The position numbers and the translations under genes were made by a program. The notes below the pieces were generated by a model. It was not told where the DNA came from. It saw only the letters and a program-made list of their open reading frames with translations, and did not search any database. Shown here piece after piece: positions 24,333-37,494 of a stretch of 64,000 bases of DNA (position 1 is the first letter of the stretch; every line of letters starts with the position of its first letter). This DNA is from Isoperla grammatica (taxonomy: Eukaryota > Arthropoda > Insecta > Plecoptera > Perlodidae): assembly GCA_945910005.1 (NCBI GenBank), contig OX246741.1:8067611-8131610 (forward strand), read 5' to 3'.

Positions 24333-26135
24333 TTTGACGCATTGCTCCATGCCGCGTGACGCATCAATGTCTGCGGTATATAGGGCCTTTACCTTTGACG
24401 CACCACTCCATACCGCGTGACGCATCAATGCGTCTGCGGTTTATAGGGCCTATACCTTTGACGCACCACTCCATACCGCGTGACGCATCAATGTCTGCGG
24501 TATATAGGGCCTACCTTTGACGCACCACTCCATACCGCGTGACGCATCAATGTCTGCGGTATATAGGGCCTACCTTTGACGCACCACTCCATACCGCGTG
24601 ACGCATCAATGCGTCTGCGGTTTATAGGGCCTATACCTTTGACGCACCACTCCATGCCGCGTGACGCATCAATGTCTGCGGTATATAGGGCCTATACCTT
24701 TGACGCACCACTCCATACCGCGTGACGCATCAATGCGTCTGCGGTTTATAGGGCCTATACCTTTGACGCACCACTCCATGCCGCGTGACGCATCAATGTC
24801 TGCGGTATATAGGGCCTACCTTTGACGCACCACTCCATACCGCGTGACGCATCAATGCGTCTGCGGTTTATAGGGCCTATACCTTTGACGCACCACTCCA
24901 TGCCGCGTGACGCATCAATGCGTCTGCGGTTTATAGGGCCTATACCTTTGACGCACCACTCCATACCGCGTGACGCATCAATGCGTCTGCGGTTTATAGG
25001 GCCTATACCTTTGACGCACCACTCCATGCCGCGTGACGCATCAATGCCTGCGGTATATAGAGCCTTTACCTTTGACGCACCACTCCATGCCGCGTGACGC
25101 ATCATGCCTGCGGTATATAGAGCCTTTACCTTTGACGCACCACTCCATACCGCGTGACGCATCAATGTCTGCGGTATATAGGGCCTACCTTTGACGCACC
25201 ACTCCATACCGCGTGACGCATCAATGCGTCTGCGGTTTATAGGGCCTATACCTTTGACGCACCACTCCATGCCGCGTGACGCATCAATGCGTCTGCGGTT
25301 TATAGGGCCTATACCTTTGACGCACCACTCCATACCGCGTGACGCATCAATGCGTCTGCTGTTTATAGGGCCTATACCTTTGACGCACCACTCCATACCG
25401 CGTGACGCATCAATGCGTCTGCGGTTTATAGGGCCTATACCTTTGACGCACCACTCCATACCGCGTGACGCATCAATGCGTCTGCGGTTTATAGGGCCTA
25501 TACCTTTGACGCACCACTCCATACCGCGTGACGCATCAATGTCTGCGGTATATAGGGCCTACCTTTGACGCACCACTCCATGCCGCGTGACGCATCAATG
25601 CGTCTGCGGTTTATAGGGCCTATACCTTTGACGCACCACTCCATGCCGCGTGACGCATCAATGCGTCTGCGGTTTATAGGGCCTATACCTTTGACGCACC
25701 ACTCCATGCCGCGTGACGCATCAATGCGTCTGCGGTTTATAGGGCCTATACCTTTGACGCACCACTCCATGCCGCGTGACGCATCAATGCGTCTGCGGTT
25801 TATAGGGCCTATACCTTTGACGCACCACTCCATACCGCGTGACGCATCAATGTCTGCGGTATATAGGGCCTACCTTTGACGCACCACTCCATACCGCGTG
25901 ACGCATCAATGCGTCTGCGGTTTATAGGGCCTATACCTTTGACGCACCACTCCATACCGCGTGACGCATCAATGTCTGCGGTATATAGGGCCTATACCTT
26001 TGACGCACCACTCCATACCGCGTGACGCATCAATGCGTCTGCGGTTTATAGGGCCTATACCTTTGACGCACCACTCCATACCGCGTGACGCATCAATGTC
26101 TGCGGTATATAGGGCCTTTACCTTTGACGCACCAC
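24333..26135. repeat. CpG-rich minisatellite of 63-bp and 59-bp units
   Basis: 29 complete units and a terminal partial one. The longer unit contains GACGCATCAATGCGTC (inverted 7-bp arms) and TATAGGGCCTATA (inverted 6-bp arms around one G). The shorter unit lacks four bases, which breaks both arms. The two types are interleaved irregularly, and both edge units end ccttta instead of cctata or ccta. Units carry TGACGCA twice. Because 63 is a multiple of three, runs of long units keep one frame open on each strand (for example 24755-25522 minus). I treat these frames as by-products. Confidence 0.95.
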
Positions 26136-26604
26136 TTCTCGCTCCGTCGAGCGACGCTTTCTTCGGGCGCGAAGCAGAATTCAAATTACAAAGTCGCAAC
26201 TTCGCGAGTCTCGCGTATTCAAGTGAATTCATGTAGTGGGTGGGAAACCTCAAGATTGGTTTTGTGAGTAGATATTTCATACTTTGCCACGCCAGGAGCA
26301 GACGTGCGGCTGTTGGCGGGTTGTAAGAGTGACATGTGAGAGCACAAGGATGCCTAATCTCGACACTCTAGATCGGTTATTGAGATAATATTGCGTCTCA
26401 AGTGGTTTCACGGTAACCTTGTGAATACTGACGTCATAGATGACGGATGACTTATTTCAAATACGGACATTTCTTTGGCTAATGCCTCACTCATCTATGA
26501 TGTCAGGATTGCGACATGGTTGCCGTGGAACGTGTTTACATATCCATTAAAATAATGTATACTCGATGTACTTACCTAGTTGATAATATCATTTAAACGT
26601 GTAG
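26136..26604. other. No gene recognised
   Basis: CpG-rich for the first 80 bp (gctccgtcgagcgacgc; cgcgagtctcgcg), then AT-rich. No gene is seen. Confidence 0.45.
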
Positions 26605-26857
26605 ATAACTGTTCAAATGAAATGGGTGTATAACCAGATTCACTAATGATAAATTATTTGTTTACAATGTGATATACTTTTGGTTTATTCTTGTGTCACA
26701 TTTTTAGTTTCTAGCAGATATATGTTATTTTGATAACTGTTCAAATGAAATGGGTGTATTATTAGATTCACTAATGATAAATTATGTATTTACAATGTGA
26801 TTGCTTTTGGTTCATTCTTGTGTCATATTTTTAGTTTCTAGCAGATATGTATTATTT
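26605..26857 (+). repeat. Tandem duplication, about 127-bp unit
   Basis: The block gataactgttcaaatgaaat starts at 26605 and 26732. Both copies run to ttttagtttctagcagatat with few differences. Confidence 0.85.
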
Positions 26858-26899
26858 AACAGTTCTATAATAGATAGACCTCACCCCCTGCCCGAACTT

Positions 26900-26923
26900 C
26901 CCCCCCCCCCCCCCCCCCCCCCC
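26900..26923. repeat. Poly-C run, 24 bp
   Basis: An uninterrupted C homopolymer inside a pyrimidine-rich stretch. Similar G or C runs occur at 9724, 34178, 41368, 46243, 47898 and 50231. Confidence 0.9.
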
Positions 26924-27399
26924 ACCCCCGGCTGCGACCGTTTCGCTAAATATATGTTGTACTGTGATATTTGGTGGAAGTGCCGGGTCTGAAATGAATG
27001 CGAGTTGGATGACGTAGTGCTTCATAGCTGTTCCGTTTCATTTCCTTCAGTTTGCAAATTCAATCAACGAAACCAAAATTAATTTAAATGTAATGTCCAA
27101 TTAAGAATTCGTGCTGCGTTGAAAGAATTCTCATTAAAGTCTGTTCTCCGTGTTTTTTTTTTTTAATATAGGTGCAAAAGAAACGTTCTGGATGTTTTCA
27201 AAGCTGGCTTATTGGAAATTTGGACGATAATAATAACAGATTGTTTTTATTTTTAGAACATGGTTCACGGTCACTCACTATTGATTATACCAACTTGTTT
27301 CAAATTTAATTTCTCTGCATTTATTAATCAAATTGGTTTGTTCACGAGTCACAACACGTGTTGATTATTTGAGAGAGTGGATTTGAGATTCTCTTGGTT

Positions 27400-27591
27400 T
27401 GACGCTCCCTCCATCGCTGTGTGACCACCCCTTACCCCTGTGACAACCCCACAATCGTATCATATTTATTCATTTTATATTATATTATCTATAAACAGTC
27501 GTATTTGTTATGATGGGTGGTGGTCACATAACTAGGAGGTGGAGCTTTTAAACTATGTCAAACTTAAAATATCTGCACTATTCATAGGTTG
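27400..27591 (+). repeat. Interspersed repeat family B, copy 1
   Basis: Collinear with 36939-37131. Shared blocks include gacgctccc, gtgtgacca, cccttaccc, ggtggtcacataac and gtggagctttnaaactat. The gtgtgaccacc near the start and ggtggtcaca near the end are inverted, so it may be a DNA transposon relic. Confidence 0.7.
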
Positions 27592-30013
27592 CACGTACGT
27601 CACATCTTTGCGCGTGGCGGCCACATTTGTGATCAAACTTTGACGTTGCCAAGGAGAAACAATTGAAGGCTGTTGTGGTAGAACTAATAAATTCATAGTT
27701 CTTTCAAATCCAGCCTGTTTTTGATATACAATTGGTATGCGTGGTAATTTCTTATTTTTATATTAATTATGTTTACTTTTTAAATTCTAAATTTGGCTTG
27801 ATTATTAAATTTGAATAGTATTTGCCAATGATCTAGGATTGGTCCGCATCAATTGTGTCGCAATCATGGCCGCTGTGACGTCACGTGGGAACTATGAATA
27901 GAAACAACAAGATGGGACGAGTTACACAAACATTCTGACTCCGTCTTTCTCATTAATGATTCTACTGCATCCTATATCCTACCAGGAGCATCTTTATGAC
28001 ATGAAAAAGATAATACTGTATAAATGTGTGCAAACTAGTAAATGTATCCCCTACGCCCCCAAGCAGACCTTCTAAGAATTATAGAGACTATTAAAGTATA
28101 AACATAATTGAAGCAGAAAGCCACTCTTGCGAAACATTACCTCATTACAATGATGAGTACCGAGACCTTACGACACTTTTTAATCTCCTGAGTACTAAGC
28201 TTTTATTGAAATATATTTCTAGAGCAGGGATGTATTCTTTTCTGCAAAGCAAACGTAATTAATATCCGTTAAGACATCTTAATAATCCCCTCTGCTCCGA
28301 GACGGCAAATATAAAATTCAATTCAATTAAATGACTCGGCCATAAATCGGTTATGAAAAGCAAACAAATCGTTTTCGCGTGAAATGTATGAAACGTAGTT
28401 TGTATGCAAGGCGTTTCCTCCGCACAATAGACGCGGTTCCCTCGCTCGCCCAACCACTCGTTTTGATTAATAGCATTTTAACGTCGTTCACGTTTCGAAT
28501 TCATAATAAAAATACCACAATAAACGGAGATGTCAAATAAAAATTCTCTTCGAATAATAAATTACATTTTGTGATCAATCTGTGGTTTGTGTACAGGTAT
28601 AGAAGAGATTGTGATGGCTGAACCAGTGACGTTTTACGTTTTGTTGAATAAACGCACAAAGAAAACTGTCACTGGTGGAATTGAAACCCCCTTTTATTAT
28701 TATCATAATGAAAATTCTTGTTATTATCGGTTCTAGACAGAAAAACCAAAAAATGTTTCTTTCATTAATTTTGATTAAATTAACTCAACCACAGAAGAAT
28801 TTAATTATGTAATGAAGTACATGATGAATAATGAAGTACACTTATACATACCATACATACATACAATTCGTTTCGTTGGCTCAAACTTTTTTACAAATAG
28901 TAAATGTCCGTTGATGAGAGGTATGAAATGAGTAAATGACACAGTATGATACCGACAGACATGTAAACACAACAAGGCACATCATCATTGGTATATAATA
29001 TCACCCACTGAAAAACAGTTCTTGTAAATCAGTGAGTGTACATATAAGTTCCATTTATCTACGACGTATTTCGCCCTACTTTATCAACGATTTAGAACTA
29101 TTTCTACTTTACAGATGTATCCATCACAAAGTTATATACTGAACAAATTTTCGATATTGGTTTATTGGATGTTTTAGATATATCTTCGTTTTGTGTTATT
29201 TTTAACTTTAGTTAAACAATCCCTTTGTTTGTTGAAGCCCATGTTGAGCATTGAGAGGCCACTTCCCGCCTCATCCCTTTGTCTGTCTTTGATGCGTTAT
29301 AGATTTTCTACCCAATTATGTGGGTATGTGAATATAAAGTTTCAGGATACTGTTTATTTTTAGGTGTGTTCATCCTTTGATATTCGATATTTTTGAAAGT
29401 ATACACTCGTTATATATTCTTCATTGTTCGTTTTAGGCTATACTGTTCTCTTCCCTTATATTGGTATATTGGTATAAGATAGTCTTATACAGGTTTCAGA
29501 ATATCTGCTTTGAATTCAGCCACATCTCTATTTCAGTTCCTGCTTTGTTATTAATTAATTAATTAATTAATTAAGTTTTAACATTTTAAATTCATTGTTT
29601 AGTTATTGGAAAACCAAGTATGAATCACTTTTGTAATTTCTAGAAGTGTTCTCGAGATATTAATACAAATAACGTTGATATAGTGAGCTAGACTCCCGTT
29701 TATCCGTAACTCTATTTTGTATTTCTTTGGATACAGGGTAAGAAAGTTAGTCCTATCGCCGCTGAGTTTTGGTTTATTTTCTTAGAAAACCTCGCCAGCT
29801 CACAAGCTATATGGGCTGCGGCTCCTCGTGCGATATCGTTATGTTTACCTTACTCTTGTTGATATACGTCACAGCAATAATAAAACAGAAAGATATATAT
29901 TTTCATAAGAACATAATGAAGTTTAAGGCTGTGTCTTTGTCGGGTTGGTACTTGCGAGTTACACCGACGAGCGCGCGCTCTCTCCTGGTGGTGAAATGAA
30001 CTAACCATGTGTA
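27592..30013. other. No gene recognised; CRE plus E-box motif
   Basis: TGACGTCACGTG at 27876-27887. A short (AATT)n tract at 29552-29574. The rest is AT-rich without a recognisable gene. Confidence 0.5.
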
Positions 30014-30072
30014 AGAGAGAGAGAGAGAGAGAGAGCGAGAGGGAGAGAGAGAGAGAGAGAGAGAGAAGAGAG
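30014..30072. repeat. (GA)n microsatellite
   Basis: About 30 dinucleotides with a few interruptions. Confidence 0.9.
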
Positions 30073-31558
30073 AACAGCGGGACTGATATTTTGTTTTAAT
30101 TCTCGTTCCACGAACCCCATTTTAGATTCCGGTGTTTTGTTCCAGTAGAAATTCCTAGAAATTATTCCGCGAATCGTTTCCAGTTCCCGTGATTGAACTG
30201 TTTTCACGTGTTGATGTAGTCGAATCGTTCCAGGAAGCATGCAAATGAAGTTGGAAAGCCTCCAGCTACGTAAAAATGAACAAACAGTTTGTTTAAACGA
30301 TCCAATTGTTTATTTTTTTAAATTAATCGGTGATAAAACATTTATTTTTCATCTTAAACAATCATTTGAAGCATTTGGGCCTATCTGGTTTCTCAGAATC
30401 CATTGGTTTATTTAGAATCTTTGAAAAGGCAATTTCCCATCAAGATATGGTATTCAGTGTAAAGAATACGTGCTACTGAGAATCATAACTCTTCTACGTC
30501 AAAAAAATTTTATCTCCGCCCCCCCCCATTTCCTCCAGGTAATTGTGAACAATTCCTAGATCTCTTTCACTGGGTGATTTTTTTCAGTGTGGATGTTTGG
30601 GTTCACTGCTCGTGTCTCGTGTGTCAAGGAATATATTCTAGTACTCTGGGAGTATGATTGAAGACAGCATTATGGACTATCCGTGGAGAGTCTAGAAGCC
30701 ATTGCTACAGACAAAACATAACTAAATCAAATAGTATCCTGGCTTACATTTGTATAATTTAATACATTATCGTCTGACTGGTTTCTTCTGCACTTCGGTT
30801 TGATGATATTCACTTTGAAAATAGAATAGCCATTAAAACTCGGCAAGTTTTTTAACATCCTCATTTGTAAATTTATGAGCACGTTATACTTATAATAGTT
30901 TGATAGTTGATGTAATTAATGTTACATTTCTCATTGGGAGATGATTAATTTTTAGCTCTCAAGAATGATTGCACTTACCTATTTCATAGTAAAATAGTGT
31001 GTTTTATATTAATTTAACAAAATCAACCGTTGGTTTAAGCAGAATAAAAGGATTGCTTAGTTGCTTAACCCAAGGTTTAAATCTAGCAACGGGATTTGGT
31101 CTCTGGAATATCGATGTTATGTTAGGGGTAAGGTCGTAAGTAAATCATTTTACAACAGTATAGCATTATGTTGTGTTGTGTGTTCACGAGTAAACGTGAA
31201 TTTATTTCGTTGCTGTTGGAAAATTCAAAACCGTGAGTGAAATCTCTGTAATTTGCCGTAGGCGCGTATATATTATTATACAGCCCACTAACATGTTATC
31301 CTGTATCGATAGCGGGAACGGTTTAGCAGAGAAGCCGGAACTCTTACAGCCACCGCGATAAACTTACTCATGCGAGAAAATGGAAAGCCCGTTTACCGTA
31401 AAGGTATCGACAAAAGTGAGTTTTGAGTAGTCGCTACTTACAAAAAGTAGACCGACCCGGAGCGAACGGAAAATAGACACACACACAATATGTACGTTAT
31501 GATTGTATGCCGAAGTCTCGTTACAAGTCTAATGTTGAGATAGAAATATAGCCTCCAT
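30073..31558. other. No gene recognised; second-rank AG|GTAA site
   Basis: Mostly AT-rich. A tttcctccaggtaatt at about 30529 is a weaker 3'/5' splice-site junction than those at 1679 and 53702. No exon is recognised. Confidence 0.45.
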
Positions 31559-32081
31559 GGGCCTGATTCCTGTACATTTTTTAACTCTTCTTAACTCTCG
31601 CTAACCCCATGTTAAATTGACCCCGGGGTTAACTCCTATACAGGCTTCCCTGCATAATTCGGAGGCAAATATGACCCTGTCTGATAGTAGGGTTAAGAAG
31701 AGTTATCTCAACAATACTTTGAAATGCCGCCATTTTGTCAATGCCCGTGTGTATAGTTTCACAAATGTCACATTTCAATTCTTTATTGAGGATATCCTTT
31801 TTCATGGATACGTTACTTTATGTGTTTATTAAAGTTTATAAACAATTGTGTGTATACTATTTACAGTACATTATATAGCTCATATATATGTCAATATGTA
31901 GTTTTATTTAGTATTTTGTCAACATTTTGAGGTTATTGGACTGTTTTTGTTTGTTATTGTTTTGATTTTGTCTCGTTTTTTCAACAATGCCTTCCTTCGA
32001 TCGGCGTCTCAATTGCTGACTCCTGATTGGCTATTGGCTAACACCGGGGTTAAGTTTTCAAATGTACTGGAATGAGGCCCC
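31559..32081. mobile_element. Non-autonomous DNA transposon, about 523 bp, ISL2EU/Harbinger-like
   Basis: Terminal inverted repeats of about 22 bp: gggcctgattcctgtacatt on the left, and the complement of the right end, ggggcctcattccagtacat. The dinucleotide AT flanks both ends. A GGGCC start with an AT duplication fits the ISL2EU group; the family assignment is an inference. Inside, ccggggttaa occurs near both ends. No transposase frame remains. Confidence 0.65.
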
Positions 32082-34690
32082 ATATGTTTGTATCTAACTC
32101 ACTTATTAAAGTAAATTTTCATCAGGAGACATGTTGTATAGTATGTGCCTCTTTCTATACAACGTTTTAAATTGAAGATAGGAAAGAAAAGAATGACGTG
32201 AACTTTGAAAGACCAGATTTGACAGCCTTCGTAAAGATGCACTATTCTCTAAACTTTCCGACACTTTCATTTTGTTTAGCGTTTTGTCAGCCGTTCTTTT
32301 CTCCATCGTCACCATTTTTGTGTCACACTTTATGAAATTCACTTTCACGTGATGCTTCTTTTTCCTGTGACACATTCCTTACCGCTTCTATACTCGTTTG
32401 TGCTGTCTCCGTTTTCAAGAGGAGGAAAAAGCGGCATTTAATTATGTATCCACCTTATCAAACCATGTCTTTCCCATGTATTTTAATACTTTCTGTTGTC
32501 ACTTTTAATGGACATTATTGTGTGTATTATTTCGTTCAAGTTTCTGAACCACAGAGTAGATGTACATTTACCGATAGAAAGAGACACTTGCGTAAGATGC
32601 AATGTTTCAATTAATATTTATAGACTTGCTAATCATACCGCTTCCTTAAGTTTCGCCTGAAATTATTGTCTTGTTTTTTCACCTTAATATAATGAAAGTG
32701 AATTGAAGTTCAGGAATTTTTTAGATTGGAAAATTTAATGAAAGGAATGTTTAATAAAGAACATAATACACTTTATGGCACATATCTCTTTAGCTGAAAG
32801 TCATGTCATCGTACCGTACAGTTATTGTACGAATCACCTGTTCCCCCTTGTATGACTAGAACTAGAAAGATTGCTAGAAGATCCTTATATAGTTAATTTG
32901 GCGCCTCTCGATTATAAACAAGTACTGACAATACAATTTTGTTTTATTTTCATACTTCTAATGGACATGTGCCCCTTTTCGTTTCCATTTTCTTTCATCT
33001 CCATGTTAAACAATTTCTGTTTTATTTTCATACTTTTAGCTTGTGATGTAAACGAAACAAATTGTGTTAATAATACACCTCACACAGGTAACACAGGTAT
33101 TAATATTACCACTTTGACTACAATGTCCTCTTTTGTTAAATGTGTTCCCTACTTTATAAATCAGTCGTATACTCTAGGAGAGTGAATGACATATTGTTCT
33201 AACATAGATGTATACTTTGGACCGGTCTTACAATCTCCTTATAAGAAAGTTATTTGTAGCAATTAAGCTATTTGGAAGATTTCGAGAGTTTTGATTGGTG
33301 GTTGCAATGGAGAAAACAAGCTATTCGACAAATAAGTAGTTATTGGGACATTGTAAGACTGGACCTTATACTTAAGCTTACTCAGAGACTCGTGGCTATT
33401 AATGAGAGCATCTGAAATAGTGGTTAAGTGTTGTGAACCTTTCACCTCTCACGCTGTTTTTAACCCCGGCGACGCAAGAGTCACAACAAGTCACGACCAG
33501 TAGACCCGGCGCCTCCACCAAACGTACATTTTCAGTAGTTCGTGGCGACAGTTGTAACATATATGTTTGGTTAATTTTAAATCTATTGTTTTCAATTACA
33601 ATAATGATTTGTAGAGGAGGATAAGGTGTATCTTTTGGGATGCGATTATCGTTATTTTCAATTCATTGCGCCAATGGGGAAGGATGACGATTTCGTAAGA
33701 TATACTTACAATCTTAAATTAGATTAGCTGCTAAGATTTTTAAATTGTAGAGAAGATTATGAACTGTTGTTGTGGGCATTCTTTGTAGGAAACTAAGATA
33801 GTTTTTAAATATAACCAAATTTCATTAAACTAACCATTGTGTTTATGAACACGTAGGTGGAGACAAATATAAGTGCTTAAGTAGTGGACGGCCATCTTTG
33901 TGGGCATGTGATATATAATTCATTTTCATTATCGTCCCCTAGGTACTCCTCAACACTTTTCTGTTTTGAACGGCACGTTGGGGCTCTATTGCTCTGAGTT
34001 TAAGACCACGGAGGGTAGACGAAGCCCGAACCTGTTTGTTACCTGAACTTCACGTCTTCTGACATCAAATTAATAATATAGCCGACATGCAAAAATATCC
34101 CCCGGCCAAGCCTAGTTCTAAAGTGAAGGCGCACAAGTTCTCCCCCAAGACTGTATTAAAACAAGTATCCTAGGGGAGGGGGGGGGGGGGGGGGGTGAAG
34201 TCGCCTCCCCAGATGACGCCGAAGGAACTGACAAGTGATGCTCGACTTTCTTTATACGAAGACGGATCACCTCCCAAGTTGCCCGGCTGGTGGTTTCTTT
34301 TTTATTTATTTCCCGCTGAGATCGTCGATAAAGATGGAGACGTCCGTTTTGTTTCCCCTTGATCTATTTTCTCCTCACGGGAGCGAACTACGGTGGCTCG
34401 GCCGCAGCGGTGAACGCCTTTTAGCATCGGCTGGCTCAAAGGTGATGCTTGACTTGACAATCTGTGTGGAATTTGTGTGCAGAAATTGGTTCAATACTAG
34501 GTTTTGATGTGGAGAGAGTGCATTTTCCGCTTTACGTTTTTCCAATCCGGTACAGATACACTTCAGTTTTGATTAAGGATTACAGAACATTTCTGAGTGT
34601 TACTCAAATATTTACAACCGAGCGAGTGTGATTCTGCTAACGTTTAATAAATATATATTCGCCAATAATGTGTAAGGTTATGACAGTAAC
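32082..34690. other. No gene recognised
   Basis: Unique-looking sequence with a near-pure G run at 34178-34195. Open frames at 32106-32375 (minus) and 32871-33185 (plus) show no known domain. Confidence 0.5.
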
Positions 34691-34850
34691 GGCCGGTTGC
34701 ACCAACTTTTTAAACTGCGATTTGCCGGTGATCGGAGATCGGAGATCGTCTACGAACAAACATGGCCACTGCCATGCATTTTGAATTAAACCATGGTTAC
34801 TTAATCGTAGATTAAGGAAGATGGCGAATTTGCACCTAAAGCTTGTAGTT
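34691..34850 (+). mobile_element. Possible MITE end
   Basis: Starts ggccggttgcaccaac, an end motif common in Harbinger/ISL2EU-type MITEs, followed by a tandem gatcggagatcggagatc and ttaatcgtagattaa. The partner inverted end was not found, so this is a decayed or truncated copy at best. Confidence 0.35.
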
Positions 34851-35464
34851 AGTCAAGACGTAGCAGAATCGTTTCTGTACAAGGGTTGTATGTGTTCTTT
34901 TCTACCAAACCCTATCGATTAGGCATGTATGAATAAATAAGTAATACAAAACATCCCTTTTGAACGCCAACTCTTTGAAAACTTGAAAGTTTGTCTTCTG
35001 ATCGAGTCATCCGCAGCGGACCAGATTGTGGATGCTACTGTGACGTATAGTGTTGTAGTGGATGATTGATGACGTCATGTTGTTTATCAGCCGCTCTCAT
35101 TCGCTTGCATTACACGAGTAATTAACTTGTATAGTAGTAATCTGGTCTAGTACGTGATTATCTCGCCACATTGTGTTTTACTGCATGTATACGGACCGTT
35201 ATGTGGGCGACAGAGGCAACACGCGTGCTAATTACAATTATCATTAGATCAACTCGAGTATAACGCTGCTTGTAAATACTATATCGAGGTGTTGTTTCAA
35301 GTTTGCTTTGCTATTCACATAAAGAAACGTAAACTGAATGTGTGATATTCAACAGATTATATCAATAAACAGTCCAGTATGAAATCAGCTAGAAAATTAC
35401 CGTTAATTATATATTGCTCAAAATGCATCAAACGCTGTGTAAGTATTGTAAACGCAGTACGTAC
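34851..35464. other. No gene recognised
   Basis: AT-rich sequence with nothing recognisable. Confidence 0.5.
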
Positions 35465-35583
35465 TACATACATACATACATACATACATACATACATACA
35501 TACATACATACATACATACATACATACATACATACATACATACATACATACATACATACATACATACATACATACATACATAC
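35465..35583. repeat. (TACA)n microsatellite
   Basis: About 30 perfect tetramers. The Tyr-Ile-His-Thr and Met-Tyr-Val-Cys frames across it are by-products. Confidence 0.97.
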
Positions 35584-36938
35584 TTACGTATAAATGTGTG
35601 TAATATTATTGTTGTCAGTATATCTTTGTTAGTTTGATTACTAATTACGAAATTAATTATTGAACAATATTTATTATATCTAAGATAATTTATTACATTA
35701 GTAATCAAAAACATCTTTCTTATTGTAGACTGTAGACTGTCGAAGTACCGAAGTATCATAAACTAGGTTATGTATAGAATGTATCTGATCTGTTTTATAT
35801 GCCACCTTGACAATGTCACACGTAGTTGTCGCTGTACACAAACCTCTCACGGTTTTACATCATCTCGAAGCGATTTATCCCGAAAACATGATATTTCACA
35901 CGTGTATGTAATGTAAATTATGTATATATTTTATTTAAGTGTGGAAATATGGTCCTATAAATGAGATCGTGGCTATACTTGCCCCGTAAACCGCTTCCCG
36001 ATGCGTTCATCATAGACGGGTGGTTCGTGGCCAGGCAATCAATCGCCCATCTATGAGGAAAGCATCTGTAAAGGTACTTCGGGACAAGTATAACTTGCGT
36101 GACTATGTATAAATGTATTCCAAATATTACCGAAATACTCCCGCGCTTTTGTACAAATACTGTTAATGTACAACAATAGCCGCAGTATCATCATGGAAGT
36201 ACATACATGTAATTACTTTGTTTAATTGGATTTACTTTGTATAAAATTTAGTGTTAATGAATATGTAAAGGAAGCTTAGGTGTAATTTACCGTATGTCAA
36301 ACTTAATTGCTAATCACTATTCAAATTACATTGGCGAGCTTGATTGCGTTGCTGATGGTCCGGGCGAACATAGTTAGGATTGTAAATTGAAGTTCTTTCG
36401 CTCTGTAGCAGACTCGTGTCATTTGTGTAACTTTCCTCTCAAATACATCACAATAGGGCGTATTAAGCGTTGTAGGATGGTGTTGTAGACCTACAAAAAC
36501 GACAGAGAACGAGAAGATTATAACTATATTCCACCCATAACGCTTGTCGTGTTTATGCTGAAAAAGTGAAAAAGTTTCAAAGTTTTAAAAGCATGACGTT
36601 TGTTATTTTGTTAATGTAAATTAATTGCAGTAATAATTACTTAATTTCGCCGTAATGTTTAAAATATTTGAAACATATCGAAGCAATTTTGCTTTTTAGT
36701 TCTCACGAAACCACATCGTGCTAAGATCACTGTATATCAATATTGTTGCGTTCTACACGTTAATTTGGCTGTTTTAATAGTAATATCCCCCTCTGCCGTT
36801 AAATTTCTCACATTATATTTGTATTCTAAAGAGAGAAACAATGTATTGTCTGCTGCCCAACGTACATTGGGAGACCACAAGGATCCAGCATACTATAAAC
36901 ACAATTAGACAATGGACTTTTAGATTTTCTTATATTTT
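35584..36938. other. No gene recognised
   Basis: AT-rich sequence with nothing recognisable. Confidence 0.5.
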
Positions 36939-37131
36939 GACGCTCCCCTGCTGCTCCCCTCCATCGGTGTGTGACCATGCATCCCTTACCCCCGTGACAA
37001 ACCACGAATCATATCATATTCATTTCATATTATATAATTTATGGTTATTCATATTAGTTATGCTGGGCGGTGGTCACATAACAAGGGGGTGGAGCTTTCA
37101 AACTATCTCGAACTTAAAATATCTGTACTAT
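36939..37131 (+). repeat. Interspersed repeat family B, copy 2
   Basis: Diverged direct-orientation copy of 27400-27591. It is followed 40 bp later by TGACGTCACGTG (37173-37184) and then by a reversed family C copy, so several repeat modules are clustered here. Confidence 0.7.
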
Positions 37132-37252
37132 AGTTTAAATGCTAACACACATTTGGCCTTCTATGGCCTTTGTGACGTCACGTGAATACTCCCTATGATG
37201 TTGATGGTATCTCTCTTGTGTACTCGCGACGCCATAAGAAGCAAGGTGTCCA

Positions 37253-37494
37253 CTAAAATTCTGAGAAGAGACGGTCGCTCCACACGGTCTATTTCAACGG
37301 TATTCAACTCGAGATTGCCTGATAGCTGCATTGTTATTGTACTGCACCAACCGTGAATGGAATGCGACCCCACCACGTCTGACAACACGCAAACGATATT
37401 ATCACTACAATACCTGAAGCAAGAGCAACTAGATTTAGGTTGGTAGTTGTCACACGCGTCACTTCACTATTACATAATCCGTGACGTCAACACC
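37253..37494 (-). repeat. Interspersed repeat family C, copy 2
   Basis: Reverse complement of 18863-19124 over nearly its full length, including ctgagaagagacggtcgctc and ttaggttggtagttgtcac. The middle 80 bp are more diverged than the ends. Confidence 0.75.

Noticed and set aside
24755..25833. Minus-strand frames with a 21-residue repeat
   Set aside because: The 63-bp unit is a multiple of three and happens to lack stops; frames break wherever a 59-bp unit occurs.
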